From NCBI GenBank assembly GCA_027489355.1, contig JAIXZY010000003.1:62001-126000 (forward strand): a stretch of DNA of 64,000 nucleotides, in the 5' to 3' direction. The notes under the pieces are model-generated. The model was given only the letters and a program-made list of their open reading frames with translations. It was not told the origin of the DNA and did no database searches. Shown piece by piece: positions 51,910 through 61,196 of this stretch. The number at the start of each line of letters is the position of its first letter. Position 1 is the stretch's first letter. The position numbers were made by a program, and so were the translations under genes. This DNA is from Paracoccaceae bacterium (lineage in GTDB: Bacteria > Pseudomonadota > Alphaproteobacteria > Rhodobacterales > Rhodobacteraceae).

Positions 51910-52275
51910 CTAGTCGTCCGTCAGATCGACCGGCGGCGGCGAGACGAACACGTGATCCCGCCCCGTCGCATCCGTGATGACCACCTCGGCCATCGGCGGC
52001 GAGACGCCCTCGGCCCCCAGCGCCTCGGTCAGCGCGGTGACAAGCTGGCGGAGGATGTTCGGGTTCTCAACCACGTCCACCGCATAGCCGAAGCCCGGCC
52101 CACAGTTTTCGAACCGCCCCGCCCCGCCCGAGGCCACCCAGTTCGCCCGGCAGATCGTCCCGTCCGACAGCGTCAGCGTCAGCACCTCGGCCGACAGCCG
52201 CGCCGCCTGCGGCACCGGAGCGGCCGACAACCCGGCGCAGCCGCTAAGCGTCAGAACCAGCAGAAGCTTGCGCAT
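51910..52275 (-). CDS. hypothetical lipoprotein
   Basis: 121 residues. Lipobox LSGC at residue 13 after a short signal, a second Cys pair ([22 protein letters not shown]) and a C-terminal acidic tail. No family recognised. It starts 11 nt downstream of the SLC13 carrier stop, so they are likely cotranscribed. Confidence 0.75.
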   Translation of the reverse strand: MRKLLLVLTLSGCAGLSAAPVPQAARLSAEVLTLTLSDGTICRANWVASGGAGRFENCGPGFGYAVDVVENPNILRQLVTALTEALGAEGVSPPMAEVVITDATGRDHVFVSPPPVDLTDD

Positions 52276-52286
52276 GTCCGTTCTCC

Positions 52287-54065
52287 TTACAGCGGCCAGA
52301 TCAGCGGGATCAGCGCGCAGCTGACCAGCATTACGATGATGTTCAGCGGCACACCCACCTTGGTGAAGTCACTGAACCGGTAGCCCCCCGGCCCGTAGAC
52401 CATCATGTTCGTCTGATACCCGACCGGAGTCGCAAAGGCGAGCGTGGCCGAAAACATCACCGCCACGACGAAGGGCCGCGGGTCGTAGCCCAGCTTTTCC
52501 GCCAGCTCGATGGCGATGGGGGTGTAGATCACTGCCACCGCGTTGTTCGACAGGAACTCGGTCAGCACCAGGCCCAGGAAATAGACCGCGAGGATCAGCC
52601 AGAACGGCCCCAGCGTCGTAAGCCAGGGCGCCACCCCATTGACGATCATCTCCACCGCGCCGGACTGGTCCAAGCCCTCGCCCACCGCCAGCATGGCGAA
52701 GATCATCGCCAGCAGCCGCCCGTCCACGAAGCTGAACGCCTCGTCGCTGTCGACGCATTGCGTGATCAGGATCACCGCCACCGCGATCAGCGCCAGGGGC
52801 AGGATCGGCGCCAGGTCCAGCGCCGACAGGACCACGATCAGCGCCAGCGCCGCCAGCGCGATCGGGGCCTTCGCCCGCCGGAAGGCCATCACGCGCGGCC
52901 GGTTCACGTCCACCAGGTCCATGTCCGCCGCCAGCCGCTGGATGTCCTCGACCGTGCCTTCCAGAAGCAGGGTATCCCCCACCCGCACGATCAGGTCGTC
53001 CAGCTGCCGCCCGATGTTCTGGTTCCGCCGGTGCACCGCCAGCACATAGACGCCATAGCGCCGCCGCAGCCGCAGGTCGCCCAGCCGGTTGCCTTCCATC
53101 CGGCAGCCGGGGCCGATCAGCACCTCGACCGTCTCGGTCTTGACCGAGCTCAGTTTATCCACCAGATGCACGTCCTTGCGCGCGTGCAGGCCCATCAGTT
53201 CCGTCATCTCGGTGCGCAGGACCACGCGGTCGCCCGCCTCCAGAGTGACCGACCCAAGGTCCCGCCGCAGGGAGGCATCGCCCCGCAGCACGTCGATCAC
53301 CCGCACGCCGTCGCGCTTGAAGATGTCGATGTCCAGCACCGGCTGGCCGATCAGCTGGCTGTCTTCGGGGACCGCGACCTCGGTGAAGAACTTCATCTTC
53401 CGCCGGTCGTTCAGCAGAACCCCCATCGACTGCCGCACCGGCAAGAGCCGGTCGCCGAACAGCCCCAGGAACAGCCCGCCCGCCAGCGTCACCGCAATCC
53501 CCAGCGGCGCGATCTCGAACAGGCTGAAGTGCTTTAGCCCCCGGTCCACCGCCACCCCGTCGACCAGGATGTTGGTCGAGGTGCCAATCAGCGTGATCAT
53601 CCCGCCCAACACCGTCATGTAGCTGAGCGGGATCAGCAGCTTGGACGGGGCCGTGCCGATCCTGACCGCAAGCTGGATCACCACCGGGATCATCACCGCG
53701 ACCAGCGGCGTATTGTTCATGAAGGCCGAGGCCAGCGCGATCGCCCCGATCAGCACGACCACGGTCGCCTTGGGCCGGTCCCCCGCGTGCCGCGTCACCG
53801 CGGTGATCACCGCCTCGACCGCGCCGGTGCGCACCAGCCCGCCCATCACCAGGAACATCATCGCGATGGTCCAGGGCGCCGGGTTCGACAGGACCGAGGT
53901 CGCCTCTTTCACCGGCAGGATCCCCAGCACCAGCATCAGCGCCGCCCCGCCGATGGCCGTGACTTCGACCGGAATGCGCTCCAGCACGAACAGGACGAAC
54001 ATTGCAGCCAGGATCGCCAGCGCGACCCAGGGCTGGAGCTCGGCCGGAATCGCCAAACCGAACAT
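52287..54065 (-). CDS. SLC13-type anion carrier with two RCK C-terminal domains
   Basis: 592 residues, about 11-12 transmembrane helices split by a cytoplasmic insertion. First half has AFMNNTPLVAVMIPVVIQLA and LGGMITLIGTSTNILVDG; the second has LTEFLSNNAVAVIYTPIAIE, both hallmark SLC13/CitMHS hairpins. Between about 220 and 385 are two TrkA-C/RCK_C-like ligand domains (FKRDGVRVIDVLRGD, RRRYGVYVLAVHRRN). It probably moves sulfate or a dicarboxylate with Na+. Its ATG overlaps the DMT gene stop. Confidence 0.9.
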   Translation of the reverse strand: MFGLAIPAELQPWVALAILAAMFVLFVLERIPVEVTAIGGAALMLVLGILPVKEATSVLSNPAPWTIAMMFLVMGGLVRTGAVEAVITAVTRHAGDRPKATVVVLIGAIALASAFMNNTPLVAVMIPVVIQLAVRIGTAPSKLLIPLSYMTVLGGMITLIGTSTNILVDGVAVDRGLKHFSLFEIAPLGIAVTLAGGLFLGLFGDRLLPVRQSMGVLLNDRRKMKFFTEVAVPEDSQLIGQPVLDIDIFKRDGVRVIDVLRGDASLRRDLGSVTLEAGDRVVLRTEMTELMGLHARKDVHLVDKLSSVKTETVEVLIGPGCRMEGNRLGDLRLRRRYGVYVLAVHRRNQNIGRQLDDLIVRVGDTLLLEGTVEDIQRLAADMDLVDVNRPRVMAFRRAKAPIALAALALIVVLSALDLAPILPLALIAVAVILITQCVDSDEAFSFVDGRLLAMIFAMLAVGEGLDQSGAVEMIVNGVAPWLTTLGPFWLILAVYFLGLVLTEFLSNNAVAVIYTPIAIELAEKLGYDPRPFVVAVMFSATLAFATPVGYQTNMMVYGPGGYRFSDFTKVGVPLNIIVMLVSCALIPLIWPL

Positions 54066-55027
54066 CAGCCCCCCACCGCTTTGCCCCGCCGGCGCGGCTG
54101 GACCAGGGCCACCCCCGCCAGCATCACACCCAGCGCCAGCCAGACCGTCGCCGTCGGACGTTCGCCCAGCAGCACCATCGCCCAGACCATCCCCGCCGCC
54201 GTTACCAGATAGCTCGACTGCGCGGCAAAGACCGATCCCGCTGTCGCCGCCAGCCAGACGTAGCTGGCATAAAGCAGCGCGTGCAGCGCCGAGGACAGCG
54301 CCAGCGCCAGGTCATCCCGTCCCAGCGGCAGCGGCGAATAGCCCTGATCCAGCACCAGCATGAGCGGAGCGCAGAGGATCAGCCCCGCCAGGCTCGCCCC
54401 AAGCATCGCCTGCAGGGCGTCCATTCCCTGCGTCCCGCGATGCGCCACATAGGTCGCCTCGATCGCATAGAACAACGGCCCGACCAGCGCCACCGGCAGC
54501 CAGCCCAGCATCGCCGCATCCGGCAGCGCGGCCCCCGGCGCGGCCAGAAGCGCCACGCCCAGCAACCCCATCGCCAACCCCGCAAGCCGCGGGGCGGAAA
54601 ACCTGTCCATCCCCAGAGCCAGCGCCATCGGGAAAGCCAGCATCGGGATCATCGCGATGATGATCGACATGATCCCCGACGGCAGATGCGCGACCGAGGC
54701 ATAGAACGTCCCGTTCGGGATCACCGTTCCCAGCACCGCCACGACGACATAGAACCGCACCGCCGGGACCGTCAGCCGCATCCCCTTGCGCCGCACCAGC
54801 GCGATCGCGCCCAGCACCGCGACCATCACCACCTGCTGCCAGAAGATCAGCCCGAAGGCCCCGTGCCCCGTCTCCGTCGCGATCTTGCCCAGCGGATGGG
54901 TCGATCCCCAGCCGACCCCCAGCCAGACCAGCACGCCCAGGAAGAACCACCGCCCCGGCCGCCAGGCGCCTCCCTCTCCCCGCGTGGGGGAGGGCTGGGG
55001 TGGGGGGGCGACCGCGGCGTCCGTCAC
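54065..55027 (-). CDS. DMT superfamily exporter (EamA) with repeat-derived N-terminus
   Basis: 320 residues, ten transmembrane helices in two EamA halves (GVLVWLGVGWGSTHPLGKIA at the first, AAQSSYLVTAAGMVWAMVLL in the second). GTG 55027 overlaps the ymdB-like stop (GTGA) with CAGGAG ahead. Residues 8-20 (PPPQPSPTRGEGG) are encoded by a widespread GC-rich palindromic repeat, so the N-terminal extension is probably acquired. Substrate unknown. Confidence 0.87.
   Translation of the reverse strand: MTDAAVAPPPQPSPTRGEGGAWRPGRWFFLGVLVWLGVGWGSTHPLGKIATETGHGAFGLIFWQQVVMVAVLGAIALVRRKGMRLTVPAVRFYVVVAVLGTVIPNGTFYASVAHLPSGIMSIIIAMIPMLAFPMALALGMDRFSAPRLAGLAMGLLGVALLAAPGAALPDAAMLGWLPVALVGPLFYAIEATYVAHRGTQGMDALQAMLGASLAGLILCAPLMLVLDQGYSPLPLGRDDLALALSSALHALLYASYVWLAATAGSVFAAQSSYLVTAAGMVWAMVLLGERPTATVWLALGVMLAGVALVQPRRRGKAVGG
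54971..55008. repeat. palindromic repeat captured in coding sequence
   Basis: The 38-nt stretch contains CTCTCCCC-gcgt-GGGGGAG and a GGCTGGGGTGGGGG tail. This repeat is familiar from intergenic regions of many proteobacteria, often annotated as PPPQPSPTRGEG mini-proteins. Here it is translated in frame near the start of the DMT exporter. Confidence 0.7.
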
Positions 55028-55836
55028 GGCACCGACTCCTGCAGCTTGCCGCCCACCCGGATCATCCGGACCTTCTGCGCAAGCCCTGTCCTGTCATCCG
55101 TCTCGACATAGACGCCCGACAGGGTCGCCTCGCCGTTCGCCGGCTCGAACCGCCCCTTTGCCATCCCGGTCAGGAAGCGGCGCAGCGGCTCCAGTTTCTC
55201 CATCCCGATGACGCTGTCATAATCGCCGCACATGCCCGCGTCGGACTGGTAGGCCGTTCCCTTGCCCAGGATCATCGTGTCGCTGGTCGGCACATGAGTA
55301 TGCGTCCCCACGACCAGAGACGCCATCCCGTCGCACCAGTGCCCCATGCCCATCTTCTCGGAGGTGGCTTCCGCATGGAAATCCACGATCGCCGCCTGCA
55401 CCACGCCGCCCAGCGTATGCTGCTTCAGCACCGCTTCCAGCGCCGAGAACGGGTCATCGAACGGCCGCTTCATGAACACCTGACCCAGCGCCTGCGTCAC
55501 CAGGACCTTCCGCCCCTGCGTCGCTTCGAACACCCGCGCCCCGCGCCCCGGCGCGACCTTCGAGAAATTCAGCGGCCGCACGATCCGCGGTTCCTGCTCG
55601 ATGAAGCTCAGCATGTCCTTCTGGTCGAAGGCATGATCGCCCAGCGTCAGGCAATCCGCCCCCGCCGCCAGCAGTTCCTTCGCATGGTCGCCGGTGATCC
55701 CCGCCCCCTGGCTGGCATTCTCGCCGTTCACCACGACGAAATCCAACCCCCAGGCCGACCGGAGCCCCGGAAGCCGACTGATCACCGCCGTCCGGCCGGA
55801 CCGGCCCACGACATCGCCAAGGAAAAGCAGTCTCAT
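55024..55836 (-). CDS. YmdB-family metallophosphoesterase (2',3'-cyclic nucleotide phosphodiesterase type)
   Basis: 270 residues, the length of TIGR00282 proteins. MRLLFLGDVVGRSGRTAV carries the first metal Asp, NGENAS the second block, GDHAFDQ and THTHVPTSD the metal His residues. Bacillus YmdB hydrolyses 2',3'-cAMP; here the role is unknown. The stop overlaps the DMT exporter start. Confidence 0.92.
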   Translation of the reverse strand: MRLLFLGDVVGRSGRTAVISRLPGLRSAWGLDFVVVNGENASQGAGITGDHAKELLAAGADCLTLGDHAFDQKDMLSFIEQEPRIVRPLNFSKVAPGRGARVFEATQGRKVLVTQALGQVFMKRPFDDPFSALEAVLKQHTLGGVVQAAIVDFHAEATSEKMGMGHWCDGMASLVVGTHTHVPTSDTMILGKGTAYQSDAGMCGDYDSVIGMEKLEPLRRFLTGMAKGRFEPANGEATLSGVYVETDDRTGLAQKVRMIRVGGKLQESVP

Positions 55837-56164
55837 GGCCCCCGATTAGGCGCGCTCCCGGGCTCCGGCAAGCGGAATGACGTGGCCGCACCGGAAAAAG
55901 CGCCGCAATTCCGGGGCAAAGCCCGTGGCTGGAACAAGCGTCCGCGGGGAATAATCTTCTCTGGAAATCCTCCGCCGGGGCAAATCCTTCTGCGAACGAC
56001 GCGATTCGCAGGGTTGCCGCAAGGCGCATCCCGCACAGCACCCGACCTTGCCGCACACCAGCCTCCGGGACACCAGCGGACGGCGACCGATCTTCTTCCA
56101 TATCACGAAAAGGAAACGCCGCGCACCGTTCCCGAACCCGCCGCGGCGCATTATCTACGTCTCC
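55837..56164. other. 328-nt intergenic region between divergent ymdB-like and lhr genes
   Basis: No supported gene. The lhr frame is open upstream to 56048 without homology or ribosome binding site. The region must hold divergent promoters, but I cannot point to convincing -35/-10 pairs. Confidence 0.45.
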
Positions 56165-58558
56165 ATGACGACGCTTCCACCCGCCCTTTCCGACTGGTTC
56201 GCCGCGAAGGGCTGGACCCTGCACCCGCACCAACGGGCAATGCTGGACCGTTCGGACGACCCCGCCACGCTGCTCATCGCCCCCACGGGCGGCGGCAAGA
56301 CGCTGGCCGGCTTCCTCCCCACCCTCGCCGAACTGGGGCCGAACCCGCCCCCCGGCCTCCACACCCTCTACGTCTCCCCCCTCAAGGCCCTTACCGCCGA
56401 CATCCGGAGGAACCTCGGCACCCCCATCGAAGGCGCGGGCCTGAAGATAAGGGTCGAGGACCGCACCGGCGACACCTCCTACACCCAGCGCCGCCGCCAG
56501 CGCGCCGACCCGCCGCACATCCTGCTGACCACGCCGGAAAGTCTCGCCCTCCTCCTCAGCTACGAAGACGCCCCCCGCATCTTCGCCGGCCTCAAGCGCG
56601 TCATCGTCGACGAGATCCACGCGCTGGCCGAATCCAAACGCGGCGACCAGCTGGTCCTGCAACTCTCCCGCCTGCAGGGGATGAACCCCACCCTCCGCCG
56701 CGTCGGCCTGTCCGCCACCGTGGAAAACCCGCCCGCCCTCGCCCGCTTCCTCGCCCCGAACACCACGATCCTCGAGGCCGACCCCGGCCCCGACCCGGAC
56801 ATCTCCATGCTGGAAACCGAGGCCCCGCCCCCCTGGTCCGGCGGCGGTGGCCGCTATGCCATCCCCGCGATCCTGAACCAGGTCACCCGCCACAAGACCA
56901 CGCTCATCTTCCACAACACCCGCGCCCAGGCCGAGCTCTTCTTCCACGACCTCTGGCTCCAGAATACCGAGGACCTGCCCATCGGCATCCACCACGGCTC
57001 CCTCTCCCGCGAACAGCGGGAACGCGTCGAACAGGCGATGACTGCGGGCGCCCTCCGCGCCGTCGTCTGCACCGGCTCGCTCGACCTCGGCATCGACTGG
57101 GGCGACGTCGACTTGGTGATCCAGGTCGGCGCACCGAAGAACGTCAAACGCCTCGTCCAGCGCATCGGCCGCGCCAACCACCGCTACAACGCGCCCTCGA
57201 AGGCGCTTCTCGTCCCCGCGAACCGCTTCGAAGTGGTCGAATGCCAGGCAGCCCTCGACGCCGTCCGCGCCCATACGCTGGACGGTGAACCGCGCGGGCC
57301 GGGGCCGAAGGATGTCCTCTGCCAGCACATCCTCGCCACCGCCTGCGCCGGCCCCTTCGACGCCGATGCCCTTTACGCCGAGGTCATCACCGCAGGCCCC
57401 TACGCCCTTCTGATGAAACAGGAATTCGACGCCTGCCTCGACTTCGTCGCCACCGGCGGCTACGCGCTGAAGGCCTACGACCGCTGGCGGCGCCTGAAGC
57501 AGACGGCCGGCAGATGGCACCTCCGCGACCCCCGCGCCGCGGCGCTCATCCGCCAGAACCTCGGGACGATCATCGACACCGAGACGCTGAAGGTCCGCCT
57601 AAAGAACCAGTTCGGCGGCACCCCCCTCGGCGAGGTCGAAGAGGACTTCGCCGCCACCCTCACCCCCGGCGACACCTTCCTGATCGGCGGGCAGGTCGTA
57701 CGCTACGAATCCCTGCGCGAAATGACGGTCGAGGTCTCAAGGACCCCCGGCCGCGACCCCAAGGTGGCCGTGTTCAACGGCACCAAGTTCGCCACCTCCA
57801 CGCTGCTCACCGACCGCATCCTGGAAATCTTCCAGCAGGACAGCTGGCCCGACCTTCCCGCCCACACCGCCTGGTGGCTGAGCCTCCAGCGCGAGGTCTC
57901 GCGCCTTCCCGACCCGCACTCGCTCCTCCTGGAATCCTTCCCCCACGACGGCCGCGAGCACCTGGTGATCTACGGCTTCGCCGGCCGCAACGCCCAGCAG
58001 ACCCTCGGCCTCCTCGTCACGAAACAGATGGAATTCCAGGGCCTCGCCCCCCTCGGCTTCGTCGCCACCGATTACGCCACGCTGATCTGGGGCCTCGACC
58101 CCGTCACCGACCCCGCGCCGCTCTTCGACCTCGACACCCTGCGCGACGGCCTCGACCACTGGCTCGCCGGCAACGCGGTGATGAAGCGGACCTTCCGCTC
58201 CACCGCGATCATCGCCGGCCTGATCGAGCGCACCCACCAGGGCCGCCGCAAGACCGGGCGTCAGGCCACCTTCTCCTCCGACATCCTCTACGACACGCTC
58301 CGCCGCTACGACCCCGACCACCTCCTCCTGCAGATCACCCGGGAAGAGGCGATGCGCGGCCTCATCGACTTCTCCCGCATCGAACAGCTCCTCGCCCGCG
58401 TCGGCCCGAACATCGACCTCCGCCGCCTCTCCCGCGTCACCCCGCTCGCGGCCCCCCTCTTCTTCGAACCCAGCCGCATCCCCGTCCAGGGCGAGGGCCG
58501 CGACCGCCTCGCCATGACCCAGGCCCAGCAGCTGATGGAAGCCGCCGGCCTCGCCTGA
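56165..58558 (+). CDS. ligase-associated DEXH-box DNA helicase, Lhr family
   Basis: 797 residues. Walker A APTGGGKTLAGF near residue 40, DEIH in VDEIHALAESKRGDQL, SAT-like LSATVENP, motif V GSLDLGIDWGDVDLV and motif VI QRIGRANHR, then the Lhr C-terminal winged-helix/beta domains. This shorter Lhr type is encoded with an ATP-dependent DNA ligase, an exonuclease and PdeM in a DNA repair cassette; PdeM follows here, but no ligase gene is in the window. ATG 56165 begins the homology. Confidence 0.93.
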   Translation: MTTLPPALSDWFAAKGWTLHPHQRAMLDRSDDPATLLIAPTGGGKTLAGFLPTLAELGPNPPPGLHTLYVSPLKALTADIRRNLGTPIEGAGLKIRVEDRTGDTSYTQRRRQRADPPHILLTTPESLALLLSYEDAPRIFAGLKRVIVDEIHALAESKRGDQLVLQLSRLQGMNPTLRRVGLSATVENPPALARFLAPNTTILEADPGPDPDISMLETEAPPPWSGGGGRYAIPAILNQVTRHKTTLIFHNTRAQAELFFHDLWLQNTEDLPIGIHHGSLSREQRERVEQAMTAGALRAVVCTGSLDLGIDWGDVDLVIQVGAPKNVKRLVQRIGRANHRYNAPSKALLVPANRFEVVECQAALDAVRAHTLDGEPRGPGPKDVLCQHILATACAGPFDADALYAEVITAGPYALLMKQEFDACLDFVATGGYALKAYDRWRRLKQTAGRWHLRDPRAAALIRQNLGTIIDTETLKVRLKNQFGGTPLGEVEEDFAATLTPGDTFLIGGQVVRYESLREMTVEVSRTPGRDPKVAVFNGTKFATSTLLTDRILEIFQQDSWPDLPAHTAWWLSLQREVSRLPDPHSLLLESFPHDGREHLVIYGFAGRNAQQTLGLLVTKQMEFQGLAPLGFVATDYATLIWGLDPVTDPAPLFDLDTLRDGLDHWLAGNAVMKRTFRSTAIIAGLIERTHQGRRKTGRQATFSSDILYDTLRRYDPDHLLLQITREEAMRGLIDFSRIEQLLARVGPNIDLRRLSRVTPLAAPLFFEPSRIPVQGEGRDRLAMTQAQQLMEAAGLA

Positions 58559-58559
58559 G

Positions 58560-58600
58560 CCTTTCATACTGGCCCAAATATCCCCGCGCGGCGCGCCCCC
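58560..58600. repeat. intergenic repeat family, copy D (after lhr)
   Basis: CTTTCATACTGGCCCAAATA, two bases after the lhr stop, is nearly identical to copy A after pyrD. The hairpin part here is reduced to CGCGCGGCGCGCC. Confidence 0.65.
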
Positions 58601-58707
58601 TGAGGCAAGCGGCGCAGTCCGCGCAGCCGAGGCAAAGACTCCGTGCGACGCACTCATTTCAATAACCGCCCCTTGCGATCGGCGCGACGCCAAGCATAGA
58701 ACAAACC

Positions 58708-59355
58708 ATGCACCACGCGCTCTTCTTCCACGGCGAAACGTTGCACCTTCTCCCCTCCGGCGCGCTCTACTGGCCCGCCCGGAGGACGCTCGCCGTCTCC
58801 GACCTGCACCTCGGCAAGTCTGAACGCCTCGCCCGCCGCGGCGGCATGCTCCTCCCCCCCTACGAGACGCAGGCGACCCTGGAGAAGCTCGACCGCGACC
58901 TCGAACACACGCGGGCCGAGACGGTCATCTGCCTCGGCGACAGCTTTGACGACCTCGCCGCGCTGAACGGAATCGAGGAAAGCTCGCGCCTCTGGCTCAT
59001 CCGCCTGATGGCCGGTCGCGACTGGACCTGGATCACCGGCAACCACGATCCCGGCCCGATCGACCTCGGCGGCACGCACCGGGCCGAACTCAGGCTCCAT
59101 CCCTTCACATTCCGACATATTGCGGATGAGTCCGAAACCGCCGAGATTTCAGGCCATTACCATCCGAAAGCCAGCCTTGCCGGCCAGTCGCGGCCCTGCT
59201 TCCTTGCGGATGCGAAGCGGATGATCCTGCCCGCCTACGGGGCCTATACCGGCGGGCTCAGGTCGCACGACCCGGCGCTGACCACTCTCATGGCACGGGA
59301 CGCTCTCGCCATACTGACCGGCCGTCGCGCGCTGGCGATCCCGATGCCGCGCTAG
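58708..59355 (+). CDS. pdeM: ligase-associated DNA damage response endonuclease PdeM
   Basis: 215 residues, calcineurin-like phosphoesterase. Metal motifs: SDLHLGKSER, CLGDSFDDL, TGNHDPG and SGHYHPK. PdeM proteins belong to the same repair cassette as the Lhr helicase just upstream. ATG 58708 lacks a strong Shine-Dalgarno. Its stop is 8 nt before a palindrome that separates it from convergent folD. Confidence 0.93.
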   Translation: MHHALFFHGETLHLLPSGALYWPARRTLAVSDLHLGKSERLARRGGMLLPPYETQATLEKLDRDLEHTRAETVICLGDSFDDLAALNGIEESSRLWLIRLMAGRDWTWITGNHDPGPIDLGGTHRAELRLHPFTFRHIADESETAEISGHYHPKASLAGQSRPCFLADAKRMILPAYGAYTGGLRSHDPALTTLMARDALAILTGRRALAIPMPR

Positions 59356-59362
59356 TGCAGGC

Positions 59363-59390
59363 GTAGGGTGGGCGATACCGCCCACCCTAC
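59363..59390. terminator. GTAGGGTGGGC palindrome, copy 2
   Basis: 12-nt arms GTAGGGTGGGCG / CGCCCACCCTAC around ATAC, exactly between the convergent pdeM and folD stops. Second copy of the element at 47659-47685; a likely bidirectional terminator. Confidence 0.7.
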
Positions 59391-59398
59391 CCGTCCGC

Positions 59399-60289
59399 TC
59401 AGGCGGTCAGCCCTTCGGGTTCGGCCAACCCGTTGGCACGGCAGCAGGCCGTCAGCGTGTTCGCCAGCAGGCAGGCGATGGTCATAGGCCCCACCCCGCC
59501 CGGCACCGGCGTGATTGCCCCCGCCACCGCGGCCGCGCTTTCATAGTGGACGTCGCCCACCAGCTTACCCTTGCCGTCGCGCTCGATCCGGTTGATGCCC
59601 ACGTCGATCACCGTCGCGCCCGGCTTTACCATGTCGCCGGTGATCATCTCGGGCCGGCCCACCGCCGCCACCAGGATATCCGCCCGCTTGCAGACCTCGG
59701 CCAGGTCCTTGGTCCGCGAATGCGCGATCGTCACCGTGCAGCTGTCGCCCAAGAGAAGCTGCGCCATCGGCTTGCCGACGATGTTCGACCGGCCCACCAC
59801 CACCGCGTTCAGCCCCGCCAGCTTCCCATGATGATCCCGCAGCATCATCAGGCAGCCCAGCGGCGTGCAGGGGACCATCGACTTCTGCCCCGTCCCCAGC
59901 AGGCCGACGTTCGAGATGTGGAACCCGTCCACGTCCTTGGCCGGATCGATCCGGTTGATCACCAGCTCCGAGTTCAGATGCCCCGGCAGCGGCAGCTGCA
60001 CCAGAATCCCATGCACCGACGGGTCCGCATTCAGCTTGTCGATCAGCGCCAGAAGCTCGGCCTCCGACGTCTCCGCCGGCAGGCGATGCTCGAACGAAGC
60101 CATTCCGACCTCGATGGTCGAGGCATGCTTGTTCTTCACATAAACCTTCGACGCCGGGTCCTCCCCCACCAGCACCACGGCCAGGCCGGGCTGGATGCCA
60201 TTCTGCTCCTTCAGCCGCGCCACATGCTCGGCGACCTGCGCCCGCACATTCGCCGCAAAGGCCTTGCCGTCGATCACCTTGGCCGTCAT
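59399..60289 (-). CDS. folD: methylenetetrahydrofolate dehydrogenase/cyclohydrolase, bifunctional
   Basis: 296 residues. Interconverts 5,10-methylene- and 10-formyl-tetrahydrofolate. All catalytic residues are kept: Ser47, Tyr50 and Lys54 in [11 protein letters not shown], Gln98 in [10 protein letters not shown] and Asp121 in KDVDGFH. The NADP loop is [17 protein letters not shown] and [12 protein letters not shown] ends the domain. Lies 15 nt after a divergent paralogue on the same strand, in the fhs cluster. Confidence 0.96.
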   Translation of the reverse strand: MTAKVIDGKAFAANVRAQVAEHVARLKEQNGIQPGLAVVLVGEDPASKVYVKNKHASTIEVGMASFEHRLPAETSEAELLALIDKLNADPSVHGILVQLPLPGHLNSELVINRIDPAKDVDGFHISNVGLLGTGQKSMVPCTPLGCLMMLRDHHGKLAGLNAVVVGRSNIVGKPMAQLLLGDSCTVTIAHSRTKDLAEVCKRADILVAAVGRPEMITGDMVKPGATVIDVGINRIERDGKGKLVGDVHYESAAAVAGAITPVPGGVGPMTIACLLANTLTACCRANGLAEPEGLTA

Positions 60290-60304
60290 CCCCTGATCCT
60301 CCCT

Positions 60305-61183
60305 TCAAACCGCCGCCGCGAAGGCCGAGCGGTAATGGTCCATCTGCATCGCCGTCGCGAGCACTGCGTTCTTCATCAGGATCGAGACCGTCACCGGCCC
60401 GACCCCCCCGGGGACCGGAGTGATCCAGCCCGCCACGTCCTTGCAGCTGGCGAAATCCGCGTCGCCTACCGTCTTGCCATCGACCCGGTTGATCCCGATG
60501 TCGATCAGCGCCGCGCCCGGCTTCAGCATCTCCCCTCGCACCAGCCCGGGCTTGCCCACTGCCACGAACACCGCATCCGCCGCGCGGGAGTGCACCGCGA
60601 CCTGCCGGGTCATGTGGTGGCAGACCGTCACCGTCGCCCCCAGACCCATCATCAGGAAGGCGATCGGCTTGCCCACAATCTCGGAATGTCCGATCACGCA
60701 GACGTCCAGCCCCTCCATCCGCAGCGGCAGCGTCTTCAGGATCTCCACCGCCGCGACGGCCGTGCAGGGACCAAGCGTCAGGTCGTTGTAGACGATGTTG
60801 CCTATGGACGAAGGATGCATCCCCTCCACGTCCTTCATCGGATGCACCGCCTTCTGCAACGCTTTCACCGGGATATGCGCCGGAAGCGGCCGCTGGATGA
60901 TGATCCCGTTGACCCGCGGGTCCGCGTTCAGCCCCGCAAGCACGCCCTGCAGCTGCTCCAGGCTGATGCTGTCGGGATAATTCCGCGCCTCGAAGCCCAC
61001 ACCCGCGGCTTCCGCCGACTTCTGCTGGTTGCGGACATACAGCTCCGCCGCAGCCACGTCGCCAACCGAGATCGACACCAGCCGCGGTGCCCAGCCAAGG
61101 GCCGTCAGCCGCTCGGCCTCGGCCTTCGTCTCGTCACGCATCCGGGCCGCGATGGCCTTGCCGTCGATCAGTGTGGCAGTCAT
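60305..61183 (-). CDS. FolD paralogue with substituted active site
   Basis: 292 residues with a complete FolD fold: IIIQRPLPAH, VIGHSEIVGKPIAFLMM and [13 protein letters not shown]. Aligned with the neighbouring FolD, Ser47 is Ala46, Lys54 is Gln53 (AELYVRNQQKS) and Asp121 is Glu119 (KDVEGMH); Tyr49 and Gln96 remain. In the human enzyme Lys56 to Gln abolishes cyclohydrolase while sparing dehydrogenase activity, so this may be a dehydrogenase only, or act on another pterin or cofactor. ATG 61183 begins the homology; the frame extends upstream. It is cotranscribed with fhs and folD. Confidence 0.88.
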   Translation of the reverse strand: MTATLIDGKAIAARMRDETKAEAERLTALGWAPRLVSISVGDVAAAELYVRNQQKSAEAAGVGFEARNYPDSISLEQLQGVLAGLNADPRVNGIIIQRPLPAHIPVKALQKAVHPMKDVEGMHPSSIGNIVYNDLTLGPCTAVAAVEILKTLPLRMEGLDVCVIGHSEIVGKPIAFLMMGLGATVTVCHHMTRQVAVHSRAADAVFVAVGKPGLVRGEMLKPGAALIDIGINRVDGKTVGDADFASCKDVAGWITPVPGGVGPVTVSILMKNAVLATAMQMDHYRSAFAAAV

Positions 61184-61196
61184 CGCGCCCCTGCTT

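Noticed and set aside
55454-57520. 688-codon minus-strand open frame
   Set aside because: Runs antisense through lhr, whose plus-strand motifs are complete.
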